DNA of 5,126 nt from Paenibacillus sp. (GCA_029256665.1 JAQSXN010000352.1:1-5126); one strand, 5' to 3'; counted from the stretch's first letter, positions 1-5,126 are shown. Notes: generated by a model not told the origin, from the letters alone. Program-made: numbers and translations.

Positions 1-1
1 A

Positions 2-439
2 ATGGCGGAACGCTATTATGTCGTCCGGGAAGATATTTTGCCCGAAGCGATTCAGAAGACGATTCAAGTGAAGGAGCTGCTCAGCAGCGGCACGGCGGCA
101 ACCGTCCACGAAGCGGTGGAGCGGGCGGGACTGAGCCGCAGCGCGTTCTATAAGTACAAGGATGGCGTGTTCCCGCTTAACGAAATCGCGCGGGAGCGAA
201 TCGTGACGATTTCCATGGATCTGGAGCATCGCTCGGGTATTCTGTCCAGCGTGCTGGGTCTAGTCGCAGGTCAGGAAGGCAACGTGCTCACGATGAATCA
301 AAGCATACCGCTGCAAGGTTTCGCGAACGTCGTCCTGTCGGTCGACATATCGGGACTAGCGGGCGAGCTGTCCGATCTAATCGAGCTGCTTCGGCGGCAG
401 TCAGGCGTCCGCAAAGCGGCGGTTATCGGGCAAGGATAA
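2..439 (+). CDS. pheB: PheB-like ACT domain protein (UPF0735 family)
   Basis: The 145-residue protein matches Bacillus PheB in length and pattern. An N-terminal VVREDILPEA segment (residues 7-16) is followed by a helix-turn-helix-like stretch with LSRSAFYKYKDGVFP (44-58), then an ACT domain from about residue 69 to the end (EHRSGILSSVL at 75-85, IPLQG at 102-106). ACT domains bind small molecules, usually amino acids. PheB has no demonstrated enzymatic role; the name comes from its linkage to pheA in B. subtilis, and a regulatory role in phenylalanine synthesis is only suspected. The ATG at base 2 gives the start expected for the family, so the gene looks complete, but its ribosome binding site lies outside the window. 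It is 25 bases upstream of hom and probably heads or continues the same operon. In B. subtilis it sits next to pheA; here hom and thrB come between them. Family assignment is firm, function is not. Confidence 0.93.
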   Translation: MAERYYVVREDILPEAIQKTIQVKELLSSGTAATVHEAVERAGLSRSAFYKYKDGVFPLNEIARERIVTISMDLEHRSGILSSVLGLVAGQEGNVLTMNQSIPLQGFANVVLSVDISGLAGELSDLIELLRRQSGVRKAAVIGQG

Positions 440-464
440 ATGATGGAGCGGAGGATGTTATCAT

Positions 465-1751
465 ATGAAGGCGATTAAAGTAGGGCTGCTCGGACTGGGA
501 ACGGTCGGAACGGGCGTCGTTCGTATCGTGGAAGGACATCAGGAGGATCTTCAAAGCCAGGTCGGCTCGCCGATCGTCATCGAGAAGATCTTGGTGCAGA
601 ACAAAGAGAAGGCGCGTTCGGTCTCGATCGACAAGGATAAATTGACGGAGGATCCGTGGGACATTATCCGCCATCCGGACATTGACGTCGTGATCGAAGT
701 GATGGGCGGCATTACGCATACCAAAGAGTACATTCTCGAAGCGTTGTCGCTTGGCAAGCACGTCGTAACCGCCAATAAAGACTTGATGGCGCTGCACGGG
801 CCGGAGATTTTGGCAAGAGCGCAGGAGAACCGCTGCGACGTGCTGTACGAAGCCAGCGTAGCCGGCGGCATCCCGATTCTGCGGACATTGGTGGAAGGTT
901 TTTCTTCCGACCGCATTACGAAGATTATGGGAATCGTGAACGGAACAACCAACTACATCCTGACGAAGATGAGCCAGGAAGGCGCATCCTATGGAGACGT
1001 GCTTAAGGAAGCGCAGGAGCTTGGTTATGCCGAATCCGATCCTACCTCGGACGTGGAGGGATTGGACGCGGCGCGCAAGATGACGATTCTGGCAACGCTT
1101 GGCTTCCGTACGAACGTAGCCTTGGAGAATGTATCGGCCAAAGGAATCTCCCAGGTGAGCAAGGAAGACATCTTGTATGCCAAACGTCTCGGCTACGAGC
1201 TCAAGCTGCTCGGCATCGCCGAGCGTCAGGACGATCTGGTGAGCATTAGCGTGCAGCCGACCATGGTGAAGCAGTCGCATCCGATCGCTTCCGTCAACGG
1301 CGTGTTCAACGCCGTGTACGTATATGGCGAAGCGGTGGGCGAGACGATGTTCTACGGCGCGGGAGCGGGCGAGATGCCTACGGCTACTTCCATCGTAGCG
1401 GATCTTGTTGCCGTGGTGAAGAACCTGAAGCTTGGCGTCAACGGCAAACAAAGCAGCCATGCGTACAAGGAAACGAAGCTGAAGACGGATGATCAGATTT
1501 CGTCGAAATATTTCCTGTTGCTGCATGTTGCGGATCGAGCAGGCGTGCTGGCGCGCATTACGCAGTCATTTGCGGAGTTCGAGGTTAGTCTGGAGTCCGT
1601 GCTGCAACAACCGAACCCTCACAATCCGGACGCCGAAATCATCATTATTACGCATGACGCAAGCAAAGCGGCCGTGCAGAAGGTGATCGAGACGTTCGAG
1701 TCGCTTGACGTGGTCCATAAGGTGAAGAGCGTCTATCGCGTGGAAGGGTAA
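465..1751 (+). CDS. hom: Homoserine dehydrogenase with C-terminal ACT domain
   Basis: This cytoplasmic enzyme reduces L-aspartate 4-semialdehyde to L-homoserine with NAD(P)H, the branch point toward threonine and methionine. The 428-residue length fits the monofunctional Hom of Gram-positives. The Rossmann nucleotide loop is GLLGLGTVGTG (residues 7-17). TANKDLMALHG (102-112) carries the conserved Lys105, and YEASVAGGIP (128-137) and NGTTNYIL (159-166) follow. The catalytic signature GYAESDPTSDVEGLDAARK (187-205) holds Glu190, Asp201 and Lys205, which match by spacing the yeast residues Glu208, Asp219 and Lys223. An ACT domain fills about 348-426 (HVADRAGVLARI at 354-365), as expected for threonine feedback. 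The GGAGG at 450-454, 10 bases before the ATG, supports this start. The gene ends 4 bases before thrB, implying a shared transcript. No aspartokinase domain is fused to it. Confidence 0.97.
   Translation: MKAIKVGLLGLGTVGTGVVRIVEGHQEDLQSQVGSPIVIEKILVQNKEKARSVSIDKDKLTEDPWDIIRHPDIDVVIEVMGGITHTKEYILEALSLGKHVVTANKDLMALHGPEILARAQENRCDVLYEASVAGGIPILRTLVEGFSSDRITKIMGIVNGTTNYILTKMSQEGASYGDVLKEAQELGYAESDPTSDVEGLDAARKMTILATLGFRTNVALENVSAKGISQVSKEDILYAKRLGYELKLLGIAERQDDLVSISVQPTMVKQSHPIASVNGVFNAVYVYGEAVGETMFYGAGAGEMPTATSIVADLVAVVKNLKLGVNGKQSSHAYKETKLKTDDQISSKYFLLLHVADRAGVLARITQSFAEFEVSLESVLQQPNPHNPDAEIIIITHDASKAAVQKVIETFESLDVVHKVKSVYRVEG
1742..1748 (+). promoter_or_regulatory. Ribosome binding site for the upstream thrB start
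   Basis: GGAAGGG lies inside the last codons of hom, 7 bases before the ATG at 1756. A rival site, GGAG at 1762-1765, stands 8 bases before an in-frame ATG at 1774. Both are plausible, so the thrB start is not settled by sequence alone. Confidence 0.5.
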
Positions 1752-1755
1752 GACG

Positions 1756-2799
1756 ATGAACGGAGCGGGGAGCATGGAGAGCAGAGTGGCAACTAGAACG
1801 AAATTTACGGACAATCGCCGCGTCAGGGTAAAGGTGCCGGCAAGCACGGCGAATCTAGGCCCCGGCTTCGACTCGCTGGGCATGGCGTTATCGCTGTACG
1901 CCTGGATCGAAATGTCGGAATCCCGTACCGGGGAAACGGTCTTTCGGTTTTATGGCGACGGTATGGAAGGTCTGCCGGCCGACAAAAGCAATCTTCTCTA
2001 CAAAGTTGCCCAGCTTGTATTCGATCAAGCGGGGGTCAACGTGCCCGAGCTCGAAATCGCGATGTACAGCGACATCCCGCTTGCGCGCGGACTAGGGAGC
2101 AGCGCCACCGCGATTATCGCGGCGCTCGTCGCCGCGAATGCGCTGATCGGCAGTCCGCTTAGCGATGACGATTTGTTTCAGCTCGCAACCAAGCTGGAAG
2201 GCCATCCCGACAACGTTGGCGCGTCGCTGTTCGGCGGCATCGTGGTAGCGGCTTGGGACGGCGAGGCCGCGCACTACGCGCGAATCGAGCCGAACGCCAA
2301 GCTGGAGACGCTCGTGGCGATCCCTGCCTTCGAGCTTGCCACGGAGAAGGCAAGGCATGCGCTGCCTTCGCAGCTGGCGATGGCGGACGCCGTATACAAC
2401 GTCGGCCGCAGCTCGCTGCTCGTAGCGGCGCTTGCCGGCGGGGAGCTTGGCCTAATCCGGCACGCGATGAAGGATCGGCTGCACCAGCCTTACCGTGCGC
2501 CGCTAATCCCCGGCATGACGGAGATTCTGGAGCGCGCGACGGAATTCGGCGCGCTTGGCTCGGCGCTGAGCGGCGCGGGTCCGACGCTAATCGCGTTCGT
2601 GGACGCGGACAGCCCGTCGAAGGCGGAGCTGGAGAAGTTCCTTCAGGATACGATGCGCAAGGAAGGCATCGAAGCCGAGACGTTGTGGCTTGGTCCTTGC
2701 AGCTCCGGTCCGAAGGTACTCGTCGAGAAATGGGACGATCTATCGGCGGAGGCTGATAGGACGCTTCCGGAACGAATCAAAGGAGAATTGGCGTTATGA
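1756..2799 (+). CDS. thrB: Homoserine kinase (GHMP kinase family)
   Basis: The enzyme phosphorylates L-homoserine with ATP to O-phospho-L-homoserine, the substrate of threonine synthase, in the cytoplasm. All three GHMP kinase motifs are present: PASTANLGPGFDSLG (residues 28-42), the ATP-binding loop ARGLGSSATA (110-119) with the downstream EGHPDNVGASLFGG (148-161), and the C-terminal GALGSALSGAGPTLIAF (265-281). At 347 residues it is longer than many ThrB proteins of about 300-310; part of the excess is about 20 residues before the first motif, and a start at Met7 (base 1774) is equally likely. The C-terminal tail after about residue 325 is charged and poorly conserved in style. It follows hom by 4 bases and overlaps pheA by 4 bases. 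No thrC lies between hom and thrB, unlike in B. subtilis. Identity is firm; only the start is uncertain. Confidence 0.96.
   Translation: MNGAGSMESRVATRTKFTDNRRVRVKVPASTANLGPGFDSLGMALSLYAWIEMSESRTGETVFRFYGDGMEGLPADKSNLLYKVAQLVFDQAGVNVPELEIAMYSDIPLARGLGSSATAIIAALVAANALIGSPLSDDDLFQLATKLEGHPDNVGASLFGGIVVAAWDGEAAHYARIEPNAKLETLVAIPAFELATEKARHALPSQLAMADAVYNVGRSSLLVAALAGGELGLIRHAMKDRLHQPYRAPLIPGMTEILERATEFGALGSALSGAGPTLIAFVDADSPSKAELEKFLQDTMRKEGIEAETLWLGPCSSGPKVLVEKWDDLSAEADRTLPERIKGELAL
2780..2785 (+). promoter_or_regulatory. Ribosome binding site of pheA inside thrB
   Basis: AAGGAG within the end of the thrB coding region stands 10 bases before the pheA ATG at 2796. That ATG shares an ATGA overlap with the thrB stop codon (TGA at 2797-2799). 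This arrangement is typical of translational coupling, with the pheA start reached both by its own site and by ribosomes finishing thrB. Confidence 0.8.
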
Positions 2800-3680
2800 A
2801 GACAATAGCTTTATTGCCAGCCGGCTCCGTTTCGGACGAAGCGGCGAGACAGCTGTTTGCCGGCGAAGAGATGAACTGGAAGTATCATCGGATGATTTCC
2901 GACGTGTTTCGGTCGACGGTTAACGGCATTAGCGACTACAGCATTATTCCGATCGAAAATACGATTGAGGGCTCCGTCAGTCTGCACATGGATTGGCTGG
3001 TGCATGAGGTCGATCTGCCGATGCAAGCCGAATGGGTGTATCCATCCATCCAAAATTTGATCGGCAGGCGTTCCGAATTGTCCGGCGAATCCGGATCGGG
3101 TTTGCCGGATCTGACCCGAATCAAGAAGGTCATCAGCCATCCCGTTGCCATGGCGCAATGCACGCAGTTCCTGCGCGAACATATGCCGCAAGCGGAGACG
3201 GAGCACGTCGGAAGCACGGCCGAAGCGGTGCGGATCGTCAAGGACCATCCCGGCGAAGGGTGGACGGCGATCGGCACGCGGATTGCCGCAGCCAATAATG
3301 ATTTGGACATTTTGGCGCCAGAAGTGACGGATCACGACAACAACTACACCAGATTCGTGCTGGTGGGCCCTGCGCCGTATACGGCACGACAGTCGGAGCG
3401 CGTGAAGACAAGCATTCTGATCACGCTGCCCGAGGATTATCCCGGCGCGCTGCATCAAGTGTTGTCTGCGTTCGCCTGGCGCCGCATCAACCTGTCGCGC
3501 ATCGAGTCGAGACCAACCAAGAAGAAGCTGGGCAATTATTATTTCTATATCGAAATCGAGATGTCTCTGGATACGGTGCTGCTTCCCGCGGCGCTTCAAG
3601 AGATCGAGGCGATCGGGTGCCAGATCCGCATTCTTGGGTGCTACCCGAGCTTTACTTACGAGCAACTGCTTTTGCTTTAG
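2796..3680 (+). CDS. pheA: Prephenate dehydratase with ACT domain
   Basis: This monofunctional enzyme converts prephenate to phenylpyruvate, water and CO2, the committed step to phenylalanine. The 294 residues contain a periplasmic-binding-protein-like catalytic region (about 1-192) and an ACT domain (about 203-285). Visible signatures are IIPIENTIEGS (residues 50-60, Asn55), SHPVAMAQC (114-122, Ser114 and Gln121), and NNYTRF (182-187, Thr185). These match by pattern the E. coli residues Asn160, Ser208, Gln215 and Thr278, so catalysis is probably intact. The ACT domain has both phenylalanine-binding motifs, GALHQV (217-222) and ESRP (237-240), which predicts feedback inhibition by phenylalanine. 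Two family motifs are divergent: the usual N-terminal GPxGTF-like segment reads LLPAGSVSD (6-14), and a commonly conserved His in the following strand is Asn (SIQNLI, 84-89). No chorismate mutase domain is fused. The start overlaps the thrB stop by 4 bases, and ilvE follows after 33 bases. Confidence 0.95.
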   Translation: MKTIALLPAGSVSDEAARQLFAGEEMNWKYHRMISDVFRSTVNGISDYSIIPIENTIEGSVSLHMDWLVHEVDLPMQAEWVYPSIQNLIGRRSELSGESGSGLPDLTRIKKVISHPVAMAQCTQFLREHMPQAETEHVGSTAEAVRIVKDHPGEGWTAIGTRIAAANNDLDILAPEVTDHDNNYTRFVLVGPAPYTARQSERVKTSILITLPEDYPGALHQVLSAFAWRRINLSRIESRPTKKKLGNYYFYIEIEMSLDTVLLPAALQEIEAIGCQIRILGCYPSFTYEQLLLL

Positions 3681-3713
3681 CAACGAACATATCGCGGAGG
3701 TGTAAGGGAAGGT

Positions 3714-4595
3714 ATGGCACAGCAATGGATTTATTTAAACGGCGATTACGTTTCGAAGGAAGACGCGAAAGTGTCCGTGTACGATCACGGTTTTTTGTAC
3801 GGGGACGGAATCTTTGAAGGCATTCGGATCTACGACGGCAACATCTTTAAGTGCAAGGAGCACCTGGACAGGCTGTACGATTCGGCCAAATCCATCATGC
3901 TCGATATTCCGCTGACTATTAGCCAGATGCAAGACGCGCTCGTGGAAACGATCCGCCGCAACGAGCTTCGCGACGGTTATATCCGCCTCGTCGTATCCCG
4001 CGGTCCCGGCAACCTGGGTCTCGACCCGCGCCGCTGCCCCTCCGCATACGTCATTATTATCGTGGAGCAGCTTGCCATCTACCCGGAAGAGGCGTACCTC
4101 AACGGACTCGTGTCCGTATCGGTATCCCAGCGCCGGAATATCCCGGACGCGCTAAATCCGAAGATCAAGTCGCTTAATTACTTGAACAACATACTGGTGA
4201 AAATTCAGGCGAACCTTGCGGGCGTCGGCGAAGCGATCATGCTGAATTCGCAAGGCTACGTAGCCGAAGGCTCCAGCGACAATATCTTTATCATCAAGAA
4301 CAACGTCGTCTACACGCCGCCATGTTACGTCGGAGCGCTCGAAGGCATTACGCGCGCGGCAATCATGCAGCTTTGCGACAAGTTTGGCTACAAGCTGAAG
4401 GAAGAGCCGTTCACGCTGCATGACGTCTATGTGGCCGACGAGGTGTTCTTTACCGGAACGGCAGCAGAAGTCATCGCCGTTCGCGAGGTCGACGGCCGCA
4501 AGATCGGATCCGGAAAAGCCGGTCCGATTACGACGCATCTGCTCGAGGAGTTCCGTTCAATCGTGAAAGTGGACGGGGTTAAAGTATACGAATAG
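3714..4595 (+). CDS. ilvE: Branched-chain amino acid aminotransferase (class IV, PLP)
   Basis: This PLP enzyme transfers the amino group between glutamate and the 2-oxo acids of leucine, isoleucine and valine, the last step of their synthesis. The 293-residue protein is a fold-type IV aminotransferase very like Bacillus IlvE. YDHGFLYGDGIFEGIR (residues 23-38) is the N-terminal signature. Lys152 in NPKIKSLNYLNN (148-159) is the predicted PLP-binding lysine, Glu185 in VAEGSSDNIFI (183-193) is the expected pyridine-nitrogen partner, and TGTAAEV (248-254) contacts the PLP phosphate. The EGIR segment and SLNYLNN favour IlvE over D-amino acid aminotransferase, the closest alternative. GGAGGTG at 3696-3702, 11 bases before the ATG, supports the start. 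As last gene of the run, with a strong terminator 10 bases after its stop, it probably belongs to the same operon. Its product uses the isoleucine precursor derived from threonine, a link to hom and thrB. Activity on phenylpyruvate is possible but not shown by sequence. Confidence 0.95.
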   Translation: MAQQWIYLNGDYVSKEDAKVSVYDHGFLYGDGIFEGIRIYDGNIFKCKEHLDRLYDSAKSIMLDIPLTISQMQDALVETIRRNELRDGYIRLVVSRGPGNLGLDPRRCPSAYVIIIVEQLAIYPEEAYLNGLVSVSVSQRRNIPDALNPKIKSLNYLNNILVKIQANLAGVGEAIMLNSQGYVAEGSSDNIFIIKNNVVYTPPCYVGALEGITRAAIMQLCDKFGYKLKEEPFTLHDVYVADEVFFTGTAAEVIAVREVDGRKIGSGKAGPITTHLLEEFRSIVKVDGVKVYE

Positions 4596-4605
4596 AATGA
4601 CCAGG

Positions 4606-4649
4606 AACCTGCCCGGCGACATGGAGACATGCGCTCGGGCAGGTTTTTT
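4606..4649 (+). terminator. Strong intrinsic terminator of the operon
   Basis: A perfect 10-base-pair stem (AACCTGCCCG at 4606-4615 with CGGGCAGGTT at 4636-4645) extends inward by 3 pairs (GCG/CGC) and 4 pairs (CATG/CATG), with single-base bulges at T4635 and A4619. It is capped by a GAGA tetraloop of the GNRA type (4624-4627). A run of six T's at 4644-4649 follows. The 5' side has no matching A run, so it should act in the + direction only. It starts 10 bases after the ilvE stop and separates the biosynthetic operon from the LysM gene. Confidence 0.95.
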
Positions 4650-4662
4650 CAACTCTCGTGGT

Positions 4663-4675
4663 CGCGGAGGCCGCG
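4663..4675. repeat. Short GC-rich inverted repeat
   Basis: CGCGG and CCGCG flank a three-base AGG spacer, giving a 5-pair GC-only hairpin just after the main terminator. No T run follows it directly, so it is not a terminator by itself. It may be chance in a GC-rich region. Confidence 0.35.
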
Positions 4676-4680
4676 TGCAG

Positions 4681-4714
4681 AGCTGTTCATAAATGGATAT
4701 GCGCAGTTTTTTTT
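4681..4714 (+). terminator. Possible second, weaker terminator
   Basis: CTG (4683-4685) pairs with CAG (4704-4706) and CATA (4688-4691) with TATG (4698-4701). A two-base internal mismatch region separates the helices, and the loop is AATGGA. Eight T's follow at once (4707-4714). The stem is AT-rich and short, so it would be a weak terminator. It could back up the strong one about 60 bases upstream, or the T run could be incidental. Confidence 0.35.
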
Positions 4715-4745
4715 GCCGGAGATGGCGACACCTGCCCATGTGCTG

Positions 4746-4753
4746 CATAGGAT
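4746..4753 (+). promoter_or_regulatory. Weak candidate sporulation-type -10 element
   Basis: CATAGGAT matches 6 of 8 positions of the B. subtilis SigE -10 consensus (CATACAAT) and is preceded by G, as is also usual for SigK. B. subtilis safA is transcribed by SigE during sporulation, so a mother-cell promoter is expected in this gap. No convincing -35 element is seen at the proper distance; an ACAC at 4728-4731 is the best SigK-like match but is poorly spaced. Transcription from here would start near 4760. Confidence 0.25.
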
Positions 4754-4762
4754 GTAGAGATT

Positions 4763-4791
4763 GATAACGGGCATTAGCCTGCCTAGTTATC
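4763..4791. repeat. Imperfect palindrome / stem-loop upstream of the LysM gene
   Basis: GATAAC (4763-4768) and GTTATC (4786-4791) are perfect inverted arms. The stem can continue with GGGC (4769-4772) against GCCT (4781-4784) if A4785 is bulged and one G-T wobble is allowed, leaving an 8-base loop. No T run follows, so it is not a terminator. It ends 11 bases before the ribosome binding site and could be a 5' stabilising hairpin or an operator. Structure is seen in the sequence; function is inferred. Confidence 0.55.
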
Positions 4792-4802
4792 CAGAACGTG
4801 AC

Positions 4803-4809
4803 AGGAGGT
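4803..4809 (+). promoter_or_regulatory. Ribosome binding site that fixes the GTG start
   Basis: AGGAGGT is a near-perfect complement of the 16S rRNA 3' end, and it stands 9 bases before the GTG at 4819. No in-frame ATG is close by, so this site decides the non-ATG start of the LysM gene. Confidence 0.88.
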
Positions 4810-4818
4810 CATCGGCGA

Positions 4819-5126
4819 GTGAAAATCCATATCGTGAAAAAAGGCGATACACTGTATTTCATCGGCCAGAAATACAATGTAACGATCGAAGAAATTCTGA
4901 GTCTGAATCCGGGTATTACGAATCCGGATATGCTGGACGTAGGGATGAAGATCAAAATTCCTAACGCTCAGGGGCATAACGGCGTTAGCGGCGTCGAAAT
5001 TATGCATCAGCATGTCGTGAAGCAAGGGGATACGCTCTGGAAGATGTCTAAAGCGTGGGGCGTTCCTCTGGCCGCGATGGTGTATGCCAATCCGCATCTT
5101 AAAAATCCGAACGTCTTGCTGACCGG
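4819..5126 (+). CDS. safA: SafA-like LysM spore-coat protein, 5' part
   Basis: The reading frame is open from a GTG start to the right edge (102 full codons), so the C-terminus is missing. The product begins MKIHIVKKGDTLYFIGQKYN, very close to the start of B. subtilis SafA. The first LysM domain spans about residues 3-48 (GDTL at 9-12, SLNP at 28-31, ending VGMKIKIP). A second LysM begins near residue 65 (HVVKQGDTLW, then YANPHLKNPN at 89-98) and is cut by the window end. LysM domains bind N-acetylglucosamine polymers such as peptidoglycan. SafA is a morphogenetic protein of the inner spore coat that acts at the forespore surface in the mother cell. No signal peptide is present, as expected for SafA. 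B. subtilis also has safA just downstream of pheB-pheA, which supports the assignment. The doubled LysM differs from B. subtilis SafA, which has one. Another LysM protein remains possible because the rest cannot be seen. Confidence 0.85.
   Translation, partial: MKIHIVKKGDTLYFIGQKYNVTIEEILSLNPGITNPDMLDVGMKIKIPNAQGHNGVSGVEIMHQHVVKQGDTLWKMSKAWGVPLAAMVYANPHLKNPNVLLT

Noticed and set aside
440..464. Possible promoter or T-box leader before hom
   Set aside because: The gap is only 25 bases and consists mostly of the ribosome binding site, too short for a promoter or riboswitch.
423..1526. Long open frame of 367 codons on the minus strand opposite hom
   Set aside because: It lies wholly opposite a strongly supported homoserine dehydrogenase. 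Its product is rich in His and Arg without any recognisable motif, as expected of a shadow frame in GC-rich DNA.
2253..2756. Plus-strand open frame of 167 codons inside thrB
   Set aside because: It is in another frame of thrB, Arg/Gly/Ala-rich and without motifs. The thrB frame carries all GHMP kinase motifs across it.
2811..3725. Open frame of 304 codons on the minus strand opposite pheA
   Set aside because: It is a mirror of the pheA coding sequence with Arg/His/Gln-rich composition and no recognisable domain. Its start lies in the pheA-ilvE gap without a convincing ribosome binding site.
4761..4790. Possible vegetative promoter with TTGATA as -35
   Set aside because: The matching -10 region at 17-18 bases (TAGTTA or AGTTAT) agrees poorly with TATAAT, and transcription would start almost at the ribosome binding site. 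The TTGATA is better explained as part of the palindrome arm.
4783..5097. Minus-strand open frame of 104 codons opposite the LysM gene
   Set aside because: The + strand frame from GTG 4819 encodes two clear LysM domains with a perfect ribosome binding site, so the reverse frame is a shadow.
1..5126. Mobile elements, CRISPR arrays, defence or toxin-antitoxin genes, tRNA or rRNA
   Set aside because: Coding density is filled by conserved biosynthetic genes. No transposase, regularly spaced repeats, cloverleaf or rRNA-like segment was seen on either strand.

Overview
This window is a compact, one-directional amino-acid biosynthesis cluster from an endospore-forming Firmicute, most likely of the Paenibacillus/Cohnella type. 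The evidence is the moderately high GC content, strong AGGAGG-type ribosome binding sites, clear similarity to Bacillus PheB, Hom, ThrB, PheA and IlvE, and a SafA-like spore-coat LysM protein directly downstream. The genus assignment is inferred from gene order and protein style, not from a database match.

Layout: pheB-like ACT protein (2-439), hom (465-1751), thrB (1756-2799), pheA (2796-3680) and ilvE (3714-4595). All are on the + strand with gaps of 25, 4, -4 and 33 bases, so they probably form one transcript. No promoter is visible inside it, and any main promoter lies upstream of the window. A strong intrinsic terminator (4606-4649) closes the operon 10 bases after ilvE. A 223-base intergenic region follows. 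It holds that terminator, a weaker hairpin followed by eight T's, and an imperfect palindrome just before the next ribosome binding site. A GTG-initiated, double-LysM gene resembling safA begins at 4819 and runs off the right edge.

How the genes work together: Hom makes homoserine from aspartate semialdehyde, and ThrB phosphorylates it on the way to threonine. Threonine feeds isoleucine, whose last step (with valine and leucine) is the IlvE transamination. PheA makes phenylpyruvate for phenylalanine. Three of the five proteins (PheB, Hom, PheA) carry an ACT domain, so feedback by amino-acid binding is the likely control logic. No T-box or other leader is visible in the window. Threonine synthase (thrC), which lies between hom and thrB in Bacillus subtilis, is absent here.

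The genes themselves are ordinary housekeeping genes, and I see no mobile element, CRISPR array, defence system or RNA gene. The points worth a second look are the merging of the hom-thrB and pheB-pheA modules, the divergent N-terminal motifs of PheA, and the structured region upstream of the safA-like gene.
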